64,000 nucleotides of DNA. Origin: Tachypleus tridentatus (taxonomy: Eukaryota > Arthropoda > Merostomata > Xiphosura > Limulidae). Each line of letters begins with the position of its first letter. Position 1 is the first letter of the stretch. Location of the stretch: positions 71,516,447 through 71,580,446 of the forward strand of contig NC_134835.1 in the NCBI RefSeq assembly GCF_004210375.1, in the 5' to 3' direction. Shown here piece after piece: positions 36,599 through 46,946 of this stretch. The notes beneath the pieces are model-generated. The model saw only the letters and a list, made by a program, of their open reading frames with translations. It did no database searches and was not told where the DNA came from. The translations under genes were made by a program, and so were the position numbers.

Positions 36599-37026
36599 AG
36601 TTGCGACACTCACTCCTGACTCGTTCCAAACTGATTCGGAAAGCAACGTCAGCACAAGAACTGTTCGTCGGGATCTTCATGAAATGGGTTTCCATGACCG
36701 AGCAGCCGCACACAAACCTAAGATCACCATGCACAATGCCAAGCGTCGGCTGGAGTGGTGTAAAGCACACCACCATTGGACTCTGAAGCAGTGGAAACGC
36801 GTCCTCCGGAGTGATGAATCACGTTTCACTATCTGGCAGTCTGACAGACCAATCTGGGTTTGGCAGATGCCAGGGGAACACTACCTGTGTGAATGCATGG
36901 TGCCAACTGTAAAGTTTTGTGGCGGGGGAATAATGGTATGGGGCTGTTTTTATGGCTTAGGCTGGGCTCTTTAGTTCCAGTGAAGGGAAATCTTAATGCT
37001 ACAGCATACAATGACATTTTAGAACT
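36599..37026 (+). pseudogene. Tc1-like transposase fragment
   Basis: The frame from about 36603 gives [72 protein letters not shown] and IMVWGCF. These are the central part of a Tc1-family (DDE-type) transposase, including the WSDE-like block with the first catalytic Asp (here RSDES). A stop at 36972-36974 and a frameshift follow, then NLNATAYNDILE in another frame. The N-terminal DNA-binding part, the second Asp, the last acidic residue and both terminal repeats are missing. Confidence 0.85.
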
Positions 37027-37304
37027 GGCTCGGCGTGGCCAAGTGTGTTAAAACGTGCGGGTTTGAGGGTCGCGGGTTCGCATCCCCGTCGCGCCAAACA
37101 TGTTCGCCCTTTCAGACGTGGGGGCGTTATAATGTTTCGGTCAATCCCACTATTCGTTGGTAAAAAAGTAGCCCAAGAGTTGGCGGTGGGTGGTGATGAC
37201 TAGCTGCCTTCCTTCTAGTCTTACACTACTAAATTAGGGACGGCTAGCACAGATAGCCCTCGCGAAGCTTTGTGCGAAATTCCAAAAACAAACAAAAAAC
37301 AAAA
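37027..37304 (+). mobile_element. SINE-A, nearly full length
   Basis: GGCTCGGCGTGGCCAAGTGT, GGGTCGCGGGTTCGCATCCC, then the standard body and tail CGAAATTCCAAAAACAAAC. The right boundary is set by the TSD at 37305-37317. Confidence 0.85.
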
Positions 37305-37766
37305 TCTTTTGTTGTTGCTATTTCACTACTTTTTACGTCATCCTGTGTTTAAGTACTTGCACTCTACGATAACGCCGATGAATTCGTGTTAGGCCTAGGC
37401 CTAGAAAGATTTTTACTCGTATCAGATTTATTACAGATATTCAGCTACTTATCCATTATAACGGTGACAACTAATTATTAATTCGTCTTGAAACGTATTG
37501 TTATATCTTTGACACTTCAAAAGCATTTTCACGGACACAAAATTGTTTTTCAATGAAAACTTTTTCAAGCACTTAAGTTTTATCATCATACAGTGACACG
37601 CTGACCTAAGATGTGTTGCCATAACGAACTCAAAAATAAAGATTTGTGAAAAAAAAGGCTATGGCGCTAGAACAATATTTTTTTAAAGGAAAAAGATAAC
37701 TTACTATTTTTACATTTTGTTTTGTTTTTTACAATAAAATTTAAACCAAATAACAAAATATTAAGA

Positions 37767-38063
37767 CAGATCTGATGTGCGTCTAGATCTCGAATGAAAT
37801 AAAATGAAACATGACGTCATGCGGGCGTATGACATAATAGAGCTCACTGGTACCAAGTTTATCTAATTAAACTACAACGAATCTAACCTTAGAATTACCA
37901 ATTATAATTGTCATAAATATAATTATACTTCATATAAATACACTTTGAAATTGAAACAATTGATACTGCATCTGACTGCTTCACAATATTTCAAATTTGG
38001 ACAAGTTTCAGCTATGACGTCATATTTCATTTCGTTCGAGATTTAGCCATTAATCCAGATCTG
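37767..38063. mobile_element. MITE-like element with ~50-bp inverted ends
   Basis: Both ends start at the palindrome CAGATCTG (37767-37774 and 38056-38063). They continue as inverted copies through AAATCTCGAA or TAGATCTCGAA to ATGACGTCAT. The interior is AT-rich and noncoding. Each arm carries a TGACGTCA palindrome, which matches a CRE/ATF site. It lies within the 5' part of the hAT element, so it is younger than that insertion. No clear TSD was seen. Confidence 0.65.
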
Positions 38064-38469
38064 GCTTTTAAAAGACAGTTGGCATCGCTACCCAGAGTTG
38101 ACCGATGTTTCATACGAAAAATGCTAGGCTATCTTGCATCTTTAATGACGCATGTGATCTTGAGATAGTGCCATATCTACTAGCAACCAGTGATGCCACT
38201 GTCGAAGTTAATGGAGTTTGTGTAAACACTTTCACCACAAAAACTTCCCTGAGCTGAATAAAATAGTCTGGCGTTAGGCAAAATAAAATACTGAAAGGCC
38301 CAATGCCCAATAAACGTGTTACATTAAAGATATATTTTACTTTTTACTTTTTTGTAAAGCGTATTCTGTTTAAATTTTATAGTTTTAGGAAAAAATTTTA
38401 ACATTCTAAAATTTCCTCGCGAAGCCCAGCGGCTCCACGGAGCATAGTTTGAAAAACGACGCTCCAGCA

Positions 38470-38814
38470 GACACGTAACGTCCTGTAATATGACTTCAGG
38501 AACTGAAGATTTACAAAAAAATCTTTCACGTGAATAACTAAAGATACTTCATTACCTCTCAACGCTATTACTTTGTATATCAAATGTTGGTGCTAATCTT
38601 TCACTATTCTTCATGATGTCCATATCCTATACTAAAGTAAAAAGCTACAAAAACGGTAACGTTAAAACTGTTTCTACCAAATATTAACTTATGAGATTCA
38701 GTTGGATAAACGTACATTCATGTGATACGATAAATCATGAGATATTGGAGTTCCATAACAATTAGCTTAAGCAGGTAATTTACAATGTTTAATAAAAACT
38801 GTTTTATTTTATAT
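38470..38814. other. Unannotated AT-rich sequence
   Basis: The spacer between the hAT target duplication and HSX copy B. Nothing recognised. Confidence 0.6.
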
Positions 38815-39012
38815 ATTACACTATATTACAAATTTTTTACTTTTTCTTGTTCCTGGGTAAAAAGTGTTATTTTCCAATTGCTTAAGCCTAAAGTAAATGG
38901 AAAAGATCTATTTTTCTCTTCAAACTTTGCTTTTGTGACCTGGGTAATGAAATTTTCAAATTTATCCATTTTCCAGAACATTCCAGGTAAATTCAGTGCT
39001 GAGTAACTGATA

Positions 39013-39105
39013 GGGAATTTTCTCAAACTTTTCTAGAATTTTCTAGAATGTTGTAGAACTTACAAGAATTTCCTAGAACTTTCCATATTAATATATATAT
39101 ATATA
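39013..39105 (+). promoter_or_regulatory. Heat-shock-element-like array plus TATA, copy B
   Basis: GAA triplets at 39036, 39046, 39056, 39066 and 39076 are exactly 10 bp apart. TTC (or TTG/TAC/TCC variants) sits 5 bp before each, at 39031, 39041, 39051, 39061 and 39071, with a final TTC at 39081. The core reads TTCTAGAATTTTCTAGAATG. This is a textbook alternating nTTCn/nGAAn layout for heat-shock factor. A long TATATA run (about 39088-39105) and CAGGGGCTCACCACTC follow. The exon 1 start codon is at 39185, about 75 bp further on. Confidence 0.65.
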
Positions 39106-39184
39106 CAGGGGCTCACCACTCAACCACTTTAGTTTAGTTCTAGCTGCCTAAATGTACATAGAGACCTATCTGATTTTATCAGAG

Positions 39185-40030
39185 ATGGCATCAAGAAGCT
39201 GCAAGCATTTTCCAGACGCATTCTGCTATCTGTGTGGCCAATGTATTAAGACAAGTGCGAAAGAGTACTCTGTGACAGCATCTGCTAAAATGTGTGAAGC
39301 CTACAAGGCATATTTGGCCATGTCTGTCGGGGATCAACACAAACCCTGGATACCTCATTTTACCTGCGAGTACTGCAGAAAAACTCTAGAAGGTAACACA
39401 AACAATTTTGCTTGCTTGAATAGTAAGATTTTATATCATACAAATGTTAGACCTTTTAAATTTAAATATCCTTTTTTATTTCCAATAGTATAGAAAAAAT
39501 ATCATATATAAAATATTTTGCACGAACCTCTTGCACATTAGTTGTGGATGACATAAGTTTATTCTTCATAATAATAATTTTATTTTGTTCTTTTGCAGGA
39601 TGATAGAGAGGGGGAAAAGAGAGCCATGAAGTTCGCTATTTGAATAATTTGGCATGATCGCACTGACCACTCAAGCAATTGCTACTTCTGCATGGTGGAC
39701 CCTTAAAACGTTGGACTGGCAAGAATGTATCTGCTATCATGTATTCGGACCTTCCATCATCCATCGCCCCAGTGCTCTGGGATCCCTGTATGCACTCCGT
39801 CAGAGAGAGAAAATAGCCACTTTCAGAGGAGAGCAGCAAATCATAAGAGGAGGTAGATGTTGAAGATCCAAATTACAATTTCAGAGATGCAGTTGGTGAG
39901 ACAAACCCATACTACACCAACCAAAGAAACCTTGGTCTAAAACAGTCGAATGCCGAGACTATATTTGGGGGTGATGCGTGAAAGTGATTTACATTACAGT
40001 CGCAAATCGCAAACAACTACTCACTTCTAA
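39185..40030 (+). pseudogene. HSX protein remnant B, intron-containing
   Basis: Exon 1 (39185-39392) starts ATGGCATCAAG and encodes MASRSCKHFPDAFCYLCGQC, TASAKMCEAYKAYLAM and PHFTCEYCRKTLEG. The paired CxxC motifs (FCYLCG, TCEYC) suggest a zinc-binding N-terminus. Intron 39393-39598 (206 bp) has GTAACA at the donor and TTCTTTTGCAG at the acceptor. Exon 2 begins at 39599 but is frameshifted; pieces such as DHSSNCYFCMVDP and DPNYNFRDAVGETNPYY are legible in shifting frames. The middle and most of the C-terminal half are deleted before the final SRKSQTTTH-like end. The protein is non-functional and the family's function is unknown. Confidence 0.7.
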
Positions 40031-40286
40031 ACATTTTCGTATAACTTTAGTATAAATACATGTAAATCTTCATTAATATGTTGTTTTACTCAGACCTTAT
40101 GTAAATGAAAATGTGCAAATTTTCCCGTTTTTACATATAAAATAGTTAAATTTTTAAATTTCATTATCCGGGTCACAAAAGCAATGTTTGAAGAGAATAT
40201 TGGCAATTTTCTGTACTTTTACAACATAAGCAATTAAGAAATAACACATACTATCCAGGAACCAAATTTGTGTTACATAGTGTCAT

Positions 40287-41976
40287 AGAAGCTGAGATAT
40301 ATATCCTTTGTCCACTGTGTGTGTATTATGTTTTAGTAAATTTAATAAAGGTTTTTGTGTATATAAGAATATAGCACTATATATTTAGGTAGTTTGTTTT
40401 TATGAAGTTGAGAGCAAGGCTGAAAAATGGACTATCTGTGCAATGCCCACTCTTGGTATCAACACGCAATTTCTAGCGTTGAACGTCCGCAGCCACACCC
40501 TTGTGTCACTAGGTGCGTGAATGTAATTAACGTTAACTTGCTTCAAAATAAATAAAAACTCAAATGAAGCAATAATGGAGAGTAAATATGATTGTGAGCC
40601 TACCATTAACATGCCCCTTGTTCCAAACTATCGTCCTACAAAGTTTGAATGAGATTGGCCCAGCTACCTAAGAGGTAGTTAGATAACAGACAGACAAACA
40701 GCCACACAGATTTTTTGCTTTTCATAAAGAGATTATATATATTTCAATTATTCTTTAATTATTTGTTTATTTATTTTATTATATAGACTGGTGCAGCAAA
40801 ATGGCACTAACATAGTTTTGTACATAGTACTCGAAATTTCATTTCTATTTGAAGTTAAATTTTGTAAACATAATATCTCCATTTTCATAACAAAACACTT
40901 TTCTAGTCTTGAACAATTCGCTATCCATTTAATTGCAAAATATTCAATCAGTAAATGCAAAATGTGAGTCTATAAATCGAGTTGGTTTAAACTGGACAAA
41001 GATTTCGTCTTAGTCTGCTCTAACCTTTCATCTCTCCTCAATAAATAAGCCAAAAATTAATTTGATTACACGGATTCATATTTAATTTTTGTACGTAATT
41101 TGCAAAATTGAATAAGTAATCTTATTTTTATAGTTAATACTTGTTACACAGTTAACTGTCACAATTGCTTCAAGAGCTTTAAATAATTGCCTCTTTTTTT
41201 CGTTAAAGCTCACACAGGCAGCTTCAATTACTTTAAAACACAATTTAACAAGACAAATTTTCCTTCTCTACTTTGTTATTACAATACATTCTATTACAAT
41301 TCCACTTTATGCTCTTTATAGCTAAACTCATAGTCATGCAGACTAGATCTTTCTAATTTTCAATCTAAATTTTCTGCGTGTATTGATACACCTACAAATA
41401 TATAGAACGCTCCAAACACTTCTGGACATTATGATGTAACAACGCCTAATTAAATAAACAACAAAAACTAAGAAAGGTGCAGTAACATAACGCAATAGTG
41501 TAACAATCGCTAATTCGCAACAACTGAGCCATACAACCTATGATTCATAATCATTTACTTAAAAAAATTGCGATAAACTGTCGCTTCTAAAAATAACTAT
41601 ATTTAACCCGCGAAATATGAAAACTATCTAATTTACAACACTCGCATCAAACTTATACTGAACCAGTCGTGTATATCTAATATTAACATTTTTAGATTGG
41701 TGCTTGTTTGTTTTGAATTTCGCACAAAGCTACTCGAGGGCTATTTGTGCTAGCCGTCCCTAATTTAGCAGTGTAAGACTAGAGGGAAAGCAGCCAGTCA
41801 TCACCACCCACCGCCAACTCTTGAGCTACTCTTTTACCAACGAATAGTGGGATTGACCATCACATTATAACGCCCCCACGACTGAAAAGGCGAGCATGTT
41901 TGGTACGACAGGGATGCGAACCAGAGACCCTCAGATTAGGAGTCGCACGCCTTAACACGCTTGGCCATGCCAGGCC
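40287..41976 (+). repeat. Segmental duplication, copy 2 (matches 3203-4885)
   Basis: Near-identical to 3203-4885 with small indels. It contains the same decayed SINE-B (about 40408-40518), the R4 repeat (40612-40741) and the AT-rich block, ending in a SINE-A. Here the SINE is followed by its second TSD and a continuous flank, so this copy keeps the ancestral right junction. Confidence 0.8.
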
Positions 41977-41980
41977 AATC
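41704..41980 (-). mobile_element. SINE-A with TSD
   Basis: Full-length reverse-strand copy from TTGTTTGTTTTGAATTTCGC to GGCCATGCCAGGCC. The 10-bp duplication AGATTGGTGC lies at 41694-41703 and 41981-41990. Confidence 0.9.
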
Positions 41981-41990
41981 AGATTGGTGC

Positions 41991-43000
41991 AAATATCATA
42001 TTATTTTAATGATATTTTTCTCTTGTTTTATATTTTACATGAAAAGATGGAACCTGAGTTGTTAATATATAACATATATGTTTGAAAATAAATTATTTTA
42101 TCAAATGTTATGTGGGTAGATGAAATTTAAATATTGAAAATGTCAAACAAAGATAGCCTATTGTGTACCTTTACGCTTAACTTCAAACAAACAATTCTAG
42201 CTTAAACTTCTAACCGACTTAAACATCGTTCAGTTAGATTTTAACTGTAAAAGGAAATACTATCTATTTAAACCACGATACTTATAAATAAAGCAATTTG
42301 TTCAGTGGAGTCGAACTGCAAACTCCATCCTTACATAGTCTGAGTTTTAAATCAATATCATTAAATTCTTGAAAATAATTTTCTGCGTTACTGTAGCTAG
42401 TTTCAGCGTTAAGACTTTTTATCTAGAATAATACATCTCTTCCAACCATTCTCTCTATTTTTAGCTTTCGCCTTCCTCGAGTCTCATTGCCTAGTCAGTA
42501 ATAACTGTTAGAGTTTAGGGCTGCTGTAATTCATGTCTCTACCTGACAGCCGAAAACTGATGGCTGCAGCTACACTGAGCCATCAGATTTTTTAACTTGT
42601 ACAGGAAGAATAATGAGATGATTTCAAGTGCTAATCAAGGTAATAACGCTTCGAAGAAAATTCATGATGCCAGATTAATCAGTAGTTTATATAGATACGT
42701 TTTGTAAAGTATGTGAAAAATAAACATTTATTTCGCAAGCAACTCAATTATGATTACAATATGCTTTCTCGTACAACATTTATAACTTAATAAACGTATC
42801 TATTTCTCTTCGGATACTGTAATAAAGGTCATATAGTACATTCAATAAGCTAGTTCATGTAGCTCTCATGAAAACGTAATTGAAAATTTGCCACTGAATG
42901 TGTGAATGAGTAGCTATCAGTAGCATTGTTAAGCAAGTAGATTCGTGAGTCAGAAATAGTGATCTGAAGATGAACAACACAACTACATAAATGGCGAACA
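41991..43000. other. Unannotated sequence with a SINE-B tail scrap
   Basis: A short plus-strand SINE-B tail (AGCCTATTGTGTACC, TTTACGCTTAACTTC) lies at 42153-42192. At about 42995-43080 the phrase AACGTTTTGAAATACACACG loosely resembles the 31070 repeat. Nothing else recognised. Confidence 0.5.
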
Positions 43001-43262
43001 ATAAAATATTTATTGAACGTTTTGAAATACACACGTTTCGGTTTCAACAAGTTCCAACAACAGACGCAGAAAAAATAGTTATTTATAAGTGATATAAAAT
43101 GAACAATTAATTGAAATGTCTGTTCTTCAATAATAAAGTATCAAGCCAGTAAATGAACATTGATTTATATATTTTCTTAAGTTTGCTCGATTTTCTTTTC
43201 ATTGATTACATGTCGGTACATTACTCAAATTATTTATCACAGGTCTTTGTCCAAGTTCATTT

Positions 43263-43536
43263 GGTCCGGCATGACCAAGTGTGTTAAGGCGTTCGTCTCG
43301 TAATCCGAGGGTCGCAGGATCGAATCCCGGTCGCACCAAACTGCTCGCCCTTTCAGCCGTGGGGGCGTTTTAATGTGACGGTCAATCCCACTATTCGTTG
43401 GTAAAAGAGTAGCCCAAGAGTTGGCGGTGGGGTGGTGATGACTAGCTGCCTTCCCTCTAGTCTTACACTGCTAAATTAGGGACGGCTAGCGCAGATAGCC
43501 CTCGAGTAGCTTTGCGCAAAATTCGAAACAAACAAA
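43263..43536 (+). mobile_element. SINE-A, well preserved, 12-bp TSD
   Basis: GGTCCGGCATGACCAAGTGT head, B-box-like GGTCGCAGGATCGAATCCC, full body and AAATTCGAAACAAACAAA tail. CCAAGTTCATTT is duplicated at 43251-43262 and 43537-43548. One of the best consensus-like copies in the window. Confidence 0.92.
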
Positions 43537-43548
43537 CCAAGTTCATTT

Positions 43549-43986
43549 ATTGGTTTTATTCTTGTTTTGTCCCTCGGTTTCACGTTCGTTCCTCTTGGTG
43601 GATATTTCACAGATAGTCCATTAATGATAAACAAATAATACACTTATTTCAGAGTGTTTTTTATCTCCTGAAGATAGAATGTTTCTTTTCCGAAACATTC
43701 GATAAATACCTTATTATTCGTCACTTTTGTGGTTATACCCATAGCAACAGTGTAGCATAGGTGTTCTACAACCGTAGGACGCCCTCTACATGGTATCACG
43801 GAGCAGTTGAAAAGAGGCAACAAATAAATCTCTTTCAAGTTGTTGTTTTACTAAACACAAATATATGCAAAGACCGTGTTAATCTTCTAAACCTCTTCAA
43901 CGCCGTGTAATATTACAGAGAAAGCATTTTGTTTCAGTTGGGTTACCGAATAGGAAACGCAAAAATTGTGTACAAGTTTAGTTGTT
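43549..43986. other. Unannotated AT-rich sequence
   Basis: Nothing recognised. Confidence 0.55.
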
Positions 43987-43998
43987 TTGTGTTTTGGG

Positions 43999-44221
43999 TT
44001 TGTTTGTTTGTTTGTTTTGGAATTTCGCACAAAGCTACTCGAGGGCTATCTGTGCTAGCCGTCCCTAATTTAGCAGTGTAAGACTAGAGGGAAGGCAGCT
44101 AGTCATCACCACCCACCGCCAACTCTTGGGCTACTCTTTTACCAACGAAAAGTGGGATTGACCCTCACGTTATAACGCCCCCCACGGCTGGGAGGGCGAG
44201 CATGTTTAGCGCGACGCGGGC
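43999..44221 (-). mobile_element. SINE-A, 5'-truncated on insertion, TSD
   Basis: The reverse-strand copy lacks its tRNA-like head, stopping at TTTAGCGCGACGCGGGC. It is still flanked by TTGTGTTTTGGG at 43987-43998 and 44222-44233. A 5'-truncated copy with an intact TSD is the signature of incomplete reverse transcription by a LINE enzyme. Confidence 0.88.
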
Positions 44222-44460
44222 TTGTGTTTTGGGCTTGTTTCTTTCTTTCTTTTTTGCTCATGGTATTAAGATAGCAGAATAGAAACACCAACATCTACTT
44301 TTTTAGTAGCGCAATAGGAAGAATGATAATTTTAACGTGTGTGATACATATTTAAGTTTGTTTAAGTAAATTACATTGTATAAAGTGATAAGTGTCTGTG
44401 AACGATATTAGGGAACACGCACTGAGCCATTATATAATTTACATTTATAAATATTAGTTT

Positions 44461-44575
44461 ACAGTTAAGCGCAACGTTACAAAATAGGCTATTTCTGTTA
44501 TTATCACCCCAGGTATCGAGATCTGGTTCTTAGCGTGGTAAGCCATCCAACTTAACACTGTGCATCTAGAGGCAT
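44461..44575 (-). mobile_element. SINE-B, degraded
   Basis: CAGTTAAGCGCAACGTTACA, GGCTATTTCTGT, CCCAGGTATCGAGATCTGG and TTAGCGTGGTAAGCC identify a decayed reverse-strand SINE-B. Confidence 0.6.
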
Positions 44576-44620
44576 TTATATAAAAAAATTGTAATGACCG
44601 TGTGTCACTCTCTCAGCAAC

Positions 44621-44796
44621 GGCCCGGCATGACCAAGTGTGTTAAGGCGTTCGACTCGTAATCCGGGGTGGCGGATTCGAATCCCGGTCGCACCAAACAT
44701 GCTCGCCACCCTTCAGCCGTGGGGGCATTATAATGTTACGGTGAATCCCACTATTCGTTGGTAAAAGAGTAGTCCAAGAGAAAAGCGAAAACGAAA
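44621..44796 (+). mobile_element. SINE-A with internal deletion, TSD
   Basis: An intact head (GGCCCGGCATGACCAAGTGT) runs to AGTAGTCCAAGAG, then jumps to a short tail remnant AAAAGCGAAAACGAAA, losing roughly 110 bp. The flanks CTCTCAGCAAC (44610-44620) and CTCTCAACAAC (44797-44807) form an 11-bp TSD with one mismatch. Confidence 0.82.
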
Positions 44797-44807
44797 CTCT
44801 CAACAAC

Positions 44808-45877
44808 GACAGAGGTGGAACAGATAGAAAAGTTGAGCTCTGACTGTATTTGTCTTGGTCTGAAGTGTTGCAGAGCGCCATCTCAAAGAAAGTTTTGTGT
44901 TGGAAGAAAAATAATAATTTTAAGAGAACTGACTTCAAAGTTCTGCCAACTGTAAGAAAGAGGAGTGTGATTAGCCTAAGTTCGTGTTCAAGTTGCATTA
45001 ATTACTTCACGCGCTGGCGGATGCAACGGAATGTTTCCAGCTAAGTATCAGGTCATCATTTACATCCGAAATATCAATATATCTTGAAACACGTGTATTC
45101 TGAAATTTTGTTTTCAACTTGGGATCATTCTGCTAGTTTTTACTTGTAGTTTTATGTGGATGATGCTTTTCTTTCCTTATATTCACTTCTTCGCCAGCAA
45201 TAAGTGGATTAGTCCTCTGTTTCTGTTTCACTGAAGCATAAACATTGGTATTAAGACTAGCACATCACCCGTTACTGCAATTAGCTTTGTACTACTGCCC
45301 ACAATGATTGCTCGTGAACATTAGTGTAATATTAATAAAATTATTATATCATATTGGATAACATTAGTAAAACTTTCTTCTTGTTAATAAAAATTTACAT
45401 GAGTGCAACAAATAATTACATGTAATTTAGAAGAATAATGGTAATTTTTTTAATGTTGTATTAATTTAAGAATAATCTTCAGTACTTAGAGGTCTGTAAG
45501 CAGTAACACATTTGTAAGTAACTATAAGAAAATAAGAATATTTTAACGTGTTTTTCTTCTTTATTAATAGAATATATTGGGAGTTATCACCGTGCATGGC
45601 TAAATTGCTTTGAAAATAAATTCTGGTTTATAGCATTCAGGCTATGTGTATGTGTTTATTATTTCCAGATATAACAATTTAAACAGATATGTCCAGGTTA
45701 AATAGCAGTTATGTAGGTGTTCTATTCAAAATTTAATATTTCTATCTAAACGGAACTTATGAACCATTAGTAAACTTCGGCTTTATTGGCACAAGCGGAT
45801 GAAAATGATGGCATATTCTTTCTAGAAGGGATAGCAGTCCATAGCAAGTTATCCTTGACCTGACAACCGGTACTCAT
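44808..45877. other. Unannotated AT-rich sequence
   Basis: Nothing recognised; short frames near 44850-45044 have no family features. Confidence 0.55.
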
Positions 45878-45883
45878 GATACT

Positions 45884-46159
45884 TGTTTGTTTGTTTTTGA
45901 ATTTCGCGCAAAGCTACATGAGAACTATCTGCTCTAGCAGTCCCTAATTTAGCAGTGTAAGAACAGAGGGAGGGCAGCTAGTCATCACTACCCACCGCCA
46001 CCTCTTAGGCTACTCTTTTACCAACGAATAGTGGGATTAACCATAACATTATAACACCCCCACGGCTGAAAGAGTGAGCATGTTTGGCGTGACAGCGATT
46101 CGAACCCGCGACCATCGGATTACTAGTCGATTGCCTTGACCACCTGGCCATGCCGGGCT
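45884..46159 (-). mobile_element. SINE-A, full length
   Basis: Reverse-strand tail TTTTTGAATTTCGCGCAAAG on the left, full body, and head GACCACCTGGCCATGCCGGG on the right. The flanks TGATACT on each side may be a short TSD. Confidence 0.88.
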
Positions 46160-46362
46160 TCTTGATACTGCTTAATAGACTGAAATATTTAGAATTAAGT
46201 GTTTTGCTTAAGGACACAACAGCCCAGCAAGTCGTTATCCAGCCTGGAACTTGCAACCATCCAATTAGGAATAACAAAAATATATTTTCCTGTTCACACG
46301 AAAGTTTTTGGTTTTCATGTAATTAAAACTAATTAGCTTGTTTTGCCGTTATTATTTCAAAA

Positions 46363-46572
46363 TCCCGTCGCGCCAAACATGCTCGCCCTTTCAGCTGTGG
46401 GGGCGTTATAATGTGACGGTCAATCCTACTATTCTTTGGTAAAAGAGTAGCCCAAGAATTGGCGGTGGGTGGTGATGACTAACTGCCTTCCCTCTAGTCT
46501 TACACTGCTAAATTAGGGACGGCTAGCACAGATATCCCTCGAGTAGCTTTGTGCGAAATTCAAACCACACAC
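46363..46572 (+). mobile_element. SINE-A, 5'-truncated on insertion, TSD
   Basis: It starts at TCCCGTCGCGCCAAACATGC, immediately after the B-box, and continues to the tail GCGAAATTCAAACCACAC. The flanks ATTATTTCAAAA (46351-46362) and ATTATTGCAAAA (46573-46584) form a 12-bp TSD with one mismatch, so the head was lost at insertion and not by later decay. Confidence 0.87.
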
Positions 46573-46584
46573 ATTATTGCAAAA

Positions 46585-46822
46585 ACAAAAATAGTCTTAA
46601 AGATACGAGGGTAGCAGAAGTTAGCCAGCGTAAGCGTAGTCACTCTGTTTTACTTTTACTTCGATCCAAAACATGGAATTATTGAACCCACGAGATAGTT
46701 TGAAGTAAGAAATAGAAGAAAAACATAAACAGTTGAAGGATTTATTTTTTCCAATCGACCGACTTCTAATCTTTCTTAATACAAATATGTTGTACACAAC
46801 CTAATTAGCTACACAAGATTAT
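46585..46822. other. Unannotated sequence
   Basis: Nothing recognised. Confidence 0.5.
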
Positions 46823-46946
46823 TTGTTTCTATATAATTAAACACAAAGCTACACAACTGTCTATCTGTGCTTTTACCACCATGGGTATCGAAACCCAGTT
46901 TCTAGCGTTATAAGTCCATAGACGTACCAATGTACCACTAGGAAGC
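46823..46946 (-). mobile_element. SINE-B, nearly full length
   Basis: TTAAACACAAAGCTACACAA, CTATCTGTGCT, ACCATGGGTATCGAAACCC, CTAGCGTTATAAGTCC and GTACCACTAGG define a reverse-strand SINE-B. Confidence 0.8.

Larger units (their letters stand above)
36527..37304 (+). mobile_element. SINE head - Tc1 fragment - SINE composite, one TSD
   Basis: The whole unit is bounded by a perfect 13-bp duplication, TCTTTTGTTGTTG, at 36514-36526 and 37305-37317. It contains a SINE-A tRNA-like head (36527-36598, GCCCGGCATGGCCTAGCG and GAGTCGCGGGTTCGC), a Tc1-like transposase fragment (36599-37026) without terminal repeats, and a nearly complete SINE-A (37027-37304). It interrupts the 5' part of the hAT transposase gene. 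The single outer TSD suggests the three parts inserted together or as a SINE later modified internally. Confidence 0.75.
38815..40286 (+). mobile_element. HSX element copy B (TIR element, deleted)
   Basis: The left end is ATTACACTATATTACAAATT and the reverse-complemented right end ATGACACTATGTAACACAAA, matching copies A and C. It holds the decamer promoter array, a TATA run, exon 1, a 206-bp intron with GT-AG borders, part of exon 2, then a jump to the last codons and the shared 3' noncoding part. Copy A keeps coding sequence missing here and B keeps sequence missing in A, so their common ancestor was longer. It is followed by the segmental duplication shared with copy A. Confidence 0.7.

Noticed and set aside
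43263-43340. tRNA-gene-like segments with A- and B-boxes
   Set aside because: They are SINE-A or SINE-B heads attached to SINE bodies. None folds into a complete cloverleaf with a sensible anticodon arm by eye.
46005-46277. 90-codon minus-strand frame
   Set aside because: Runs through a SINE-A. The GSNRCHAKHAHSFSRGG-type wording recurs in other SINE copies (27595, 50191, 54004).
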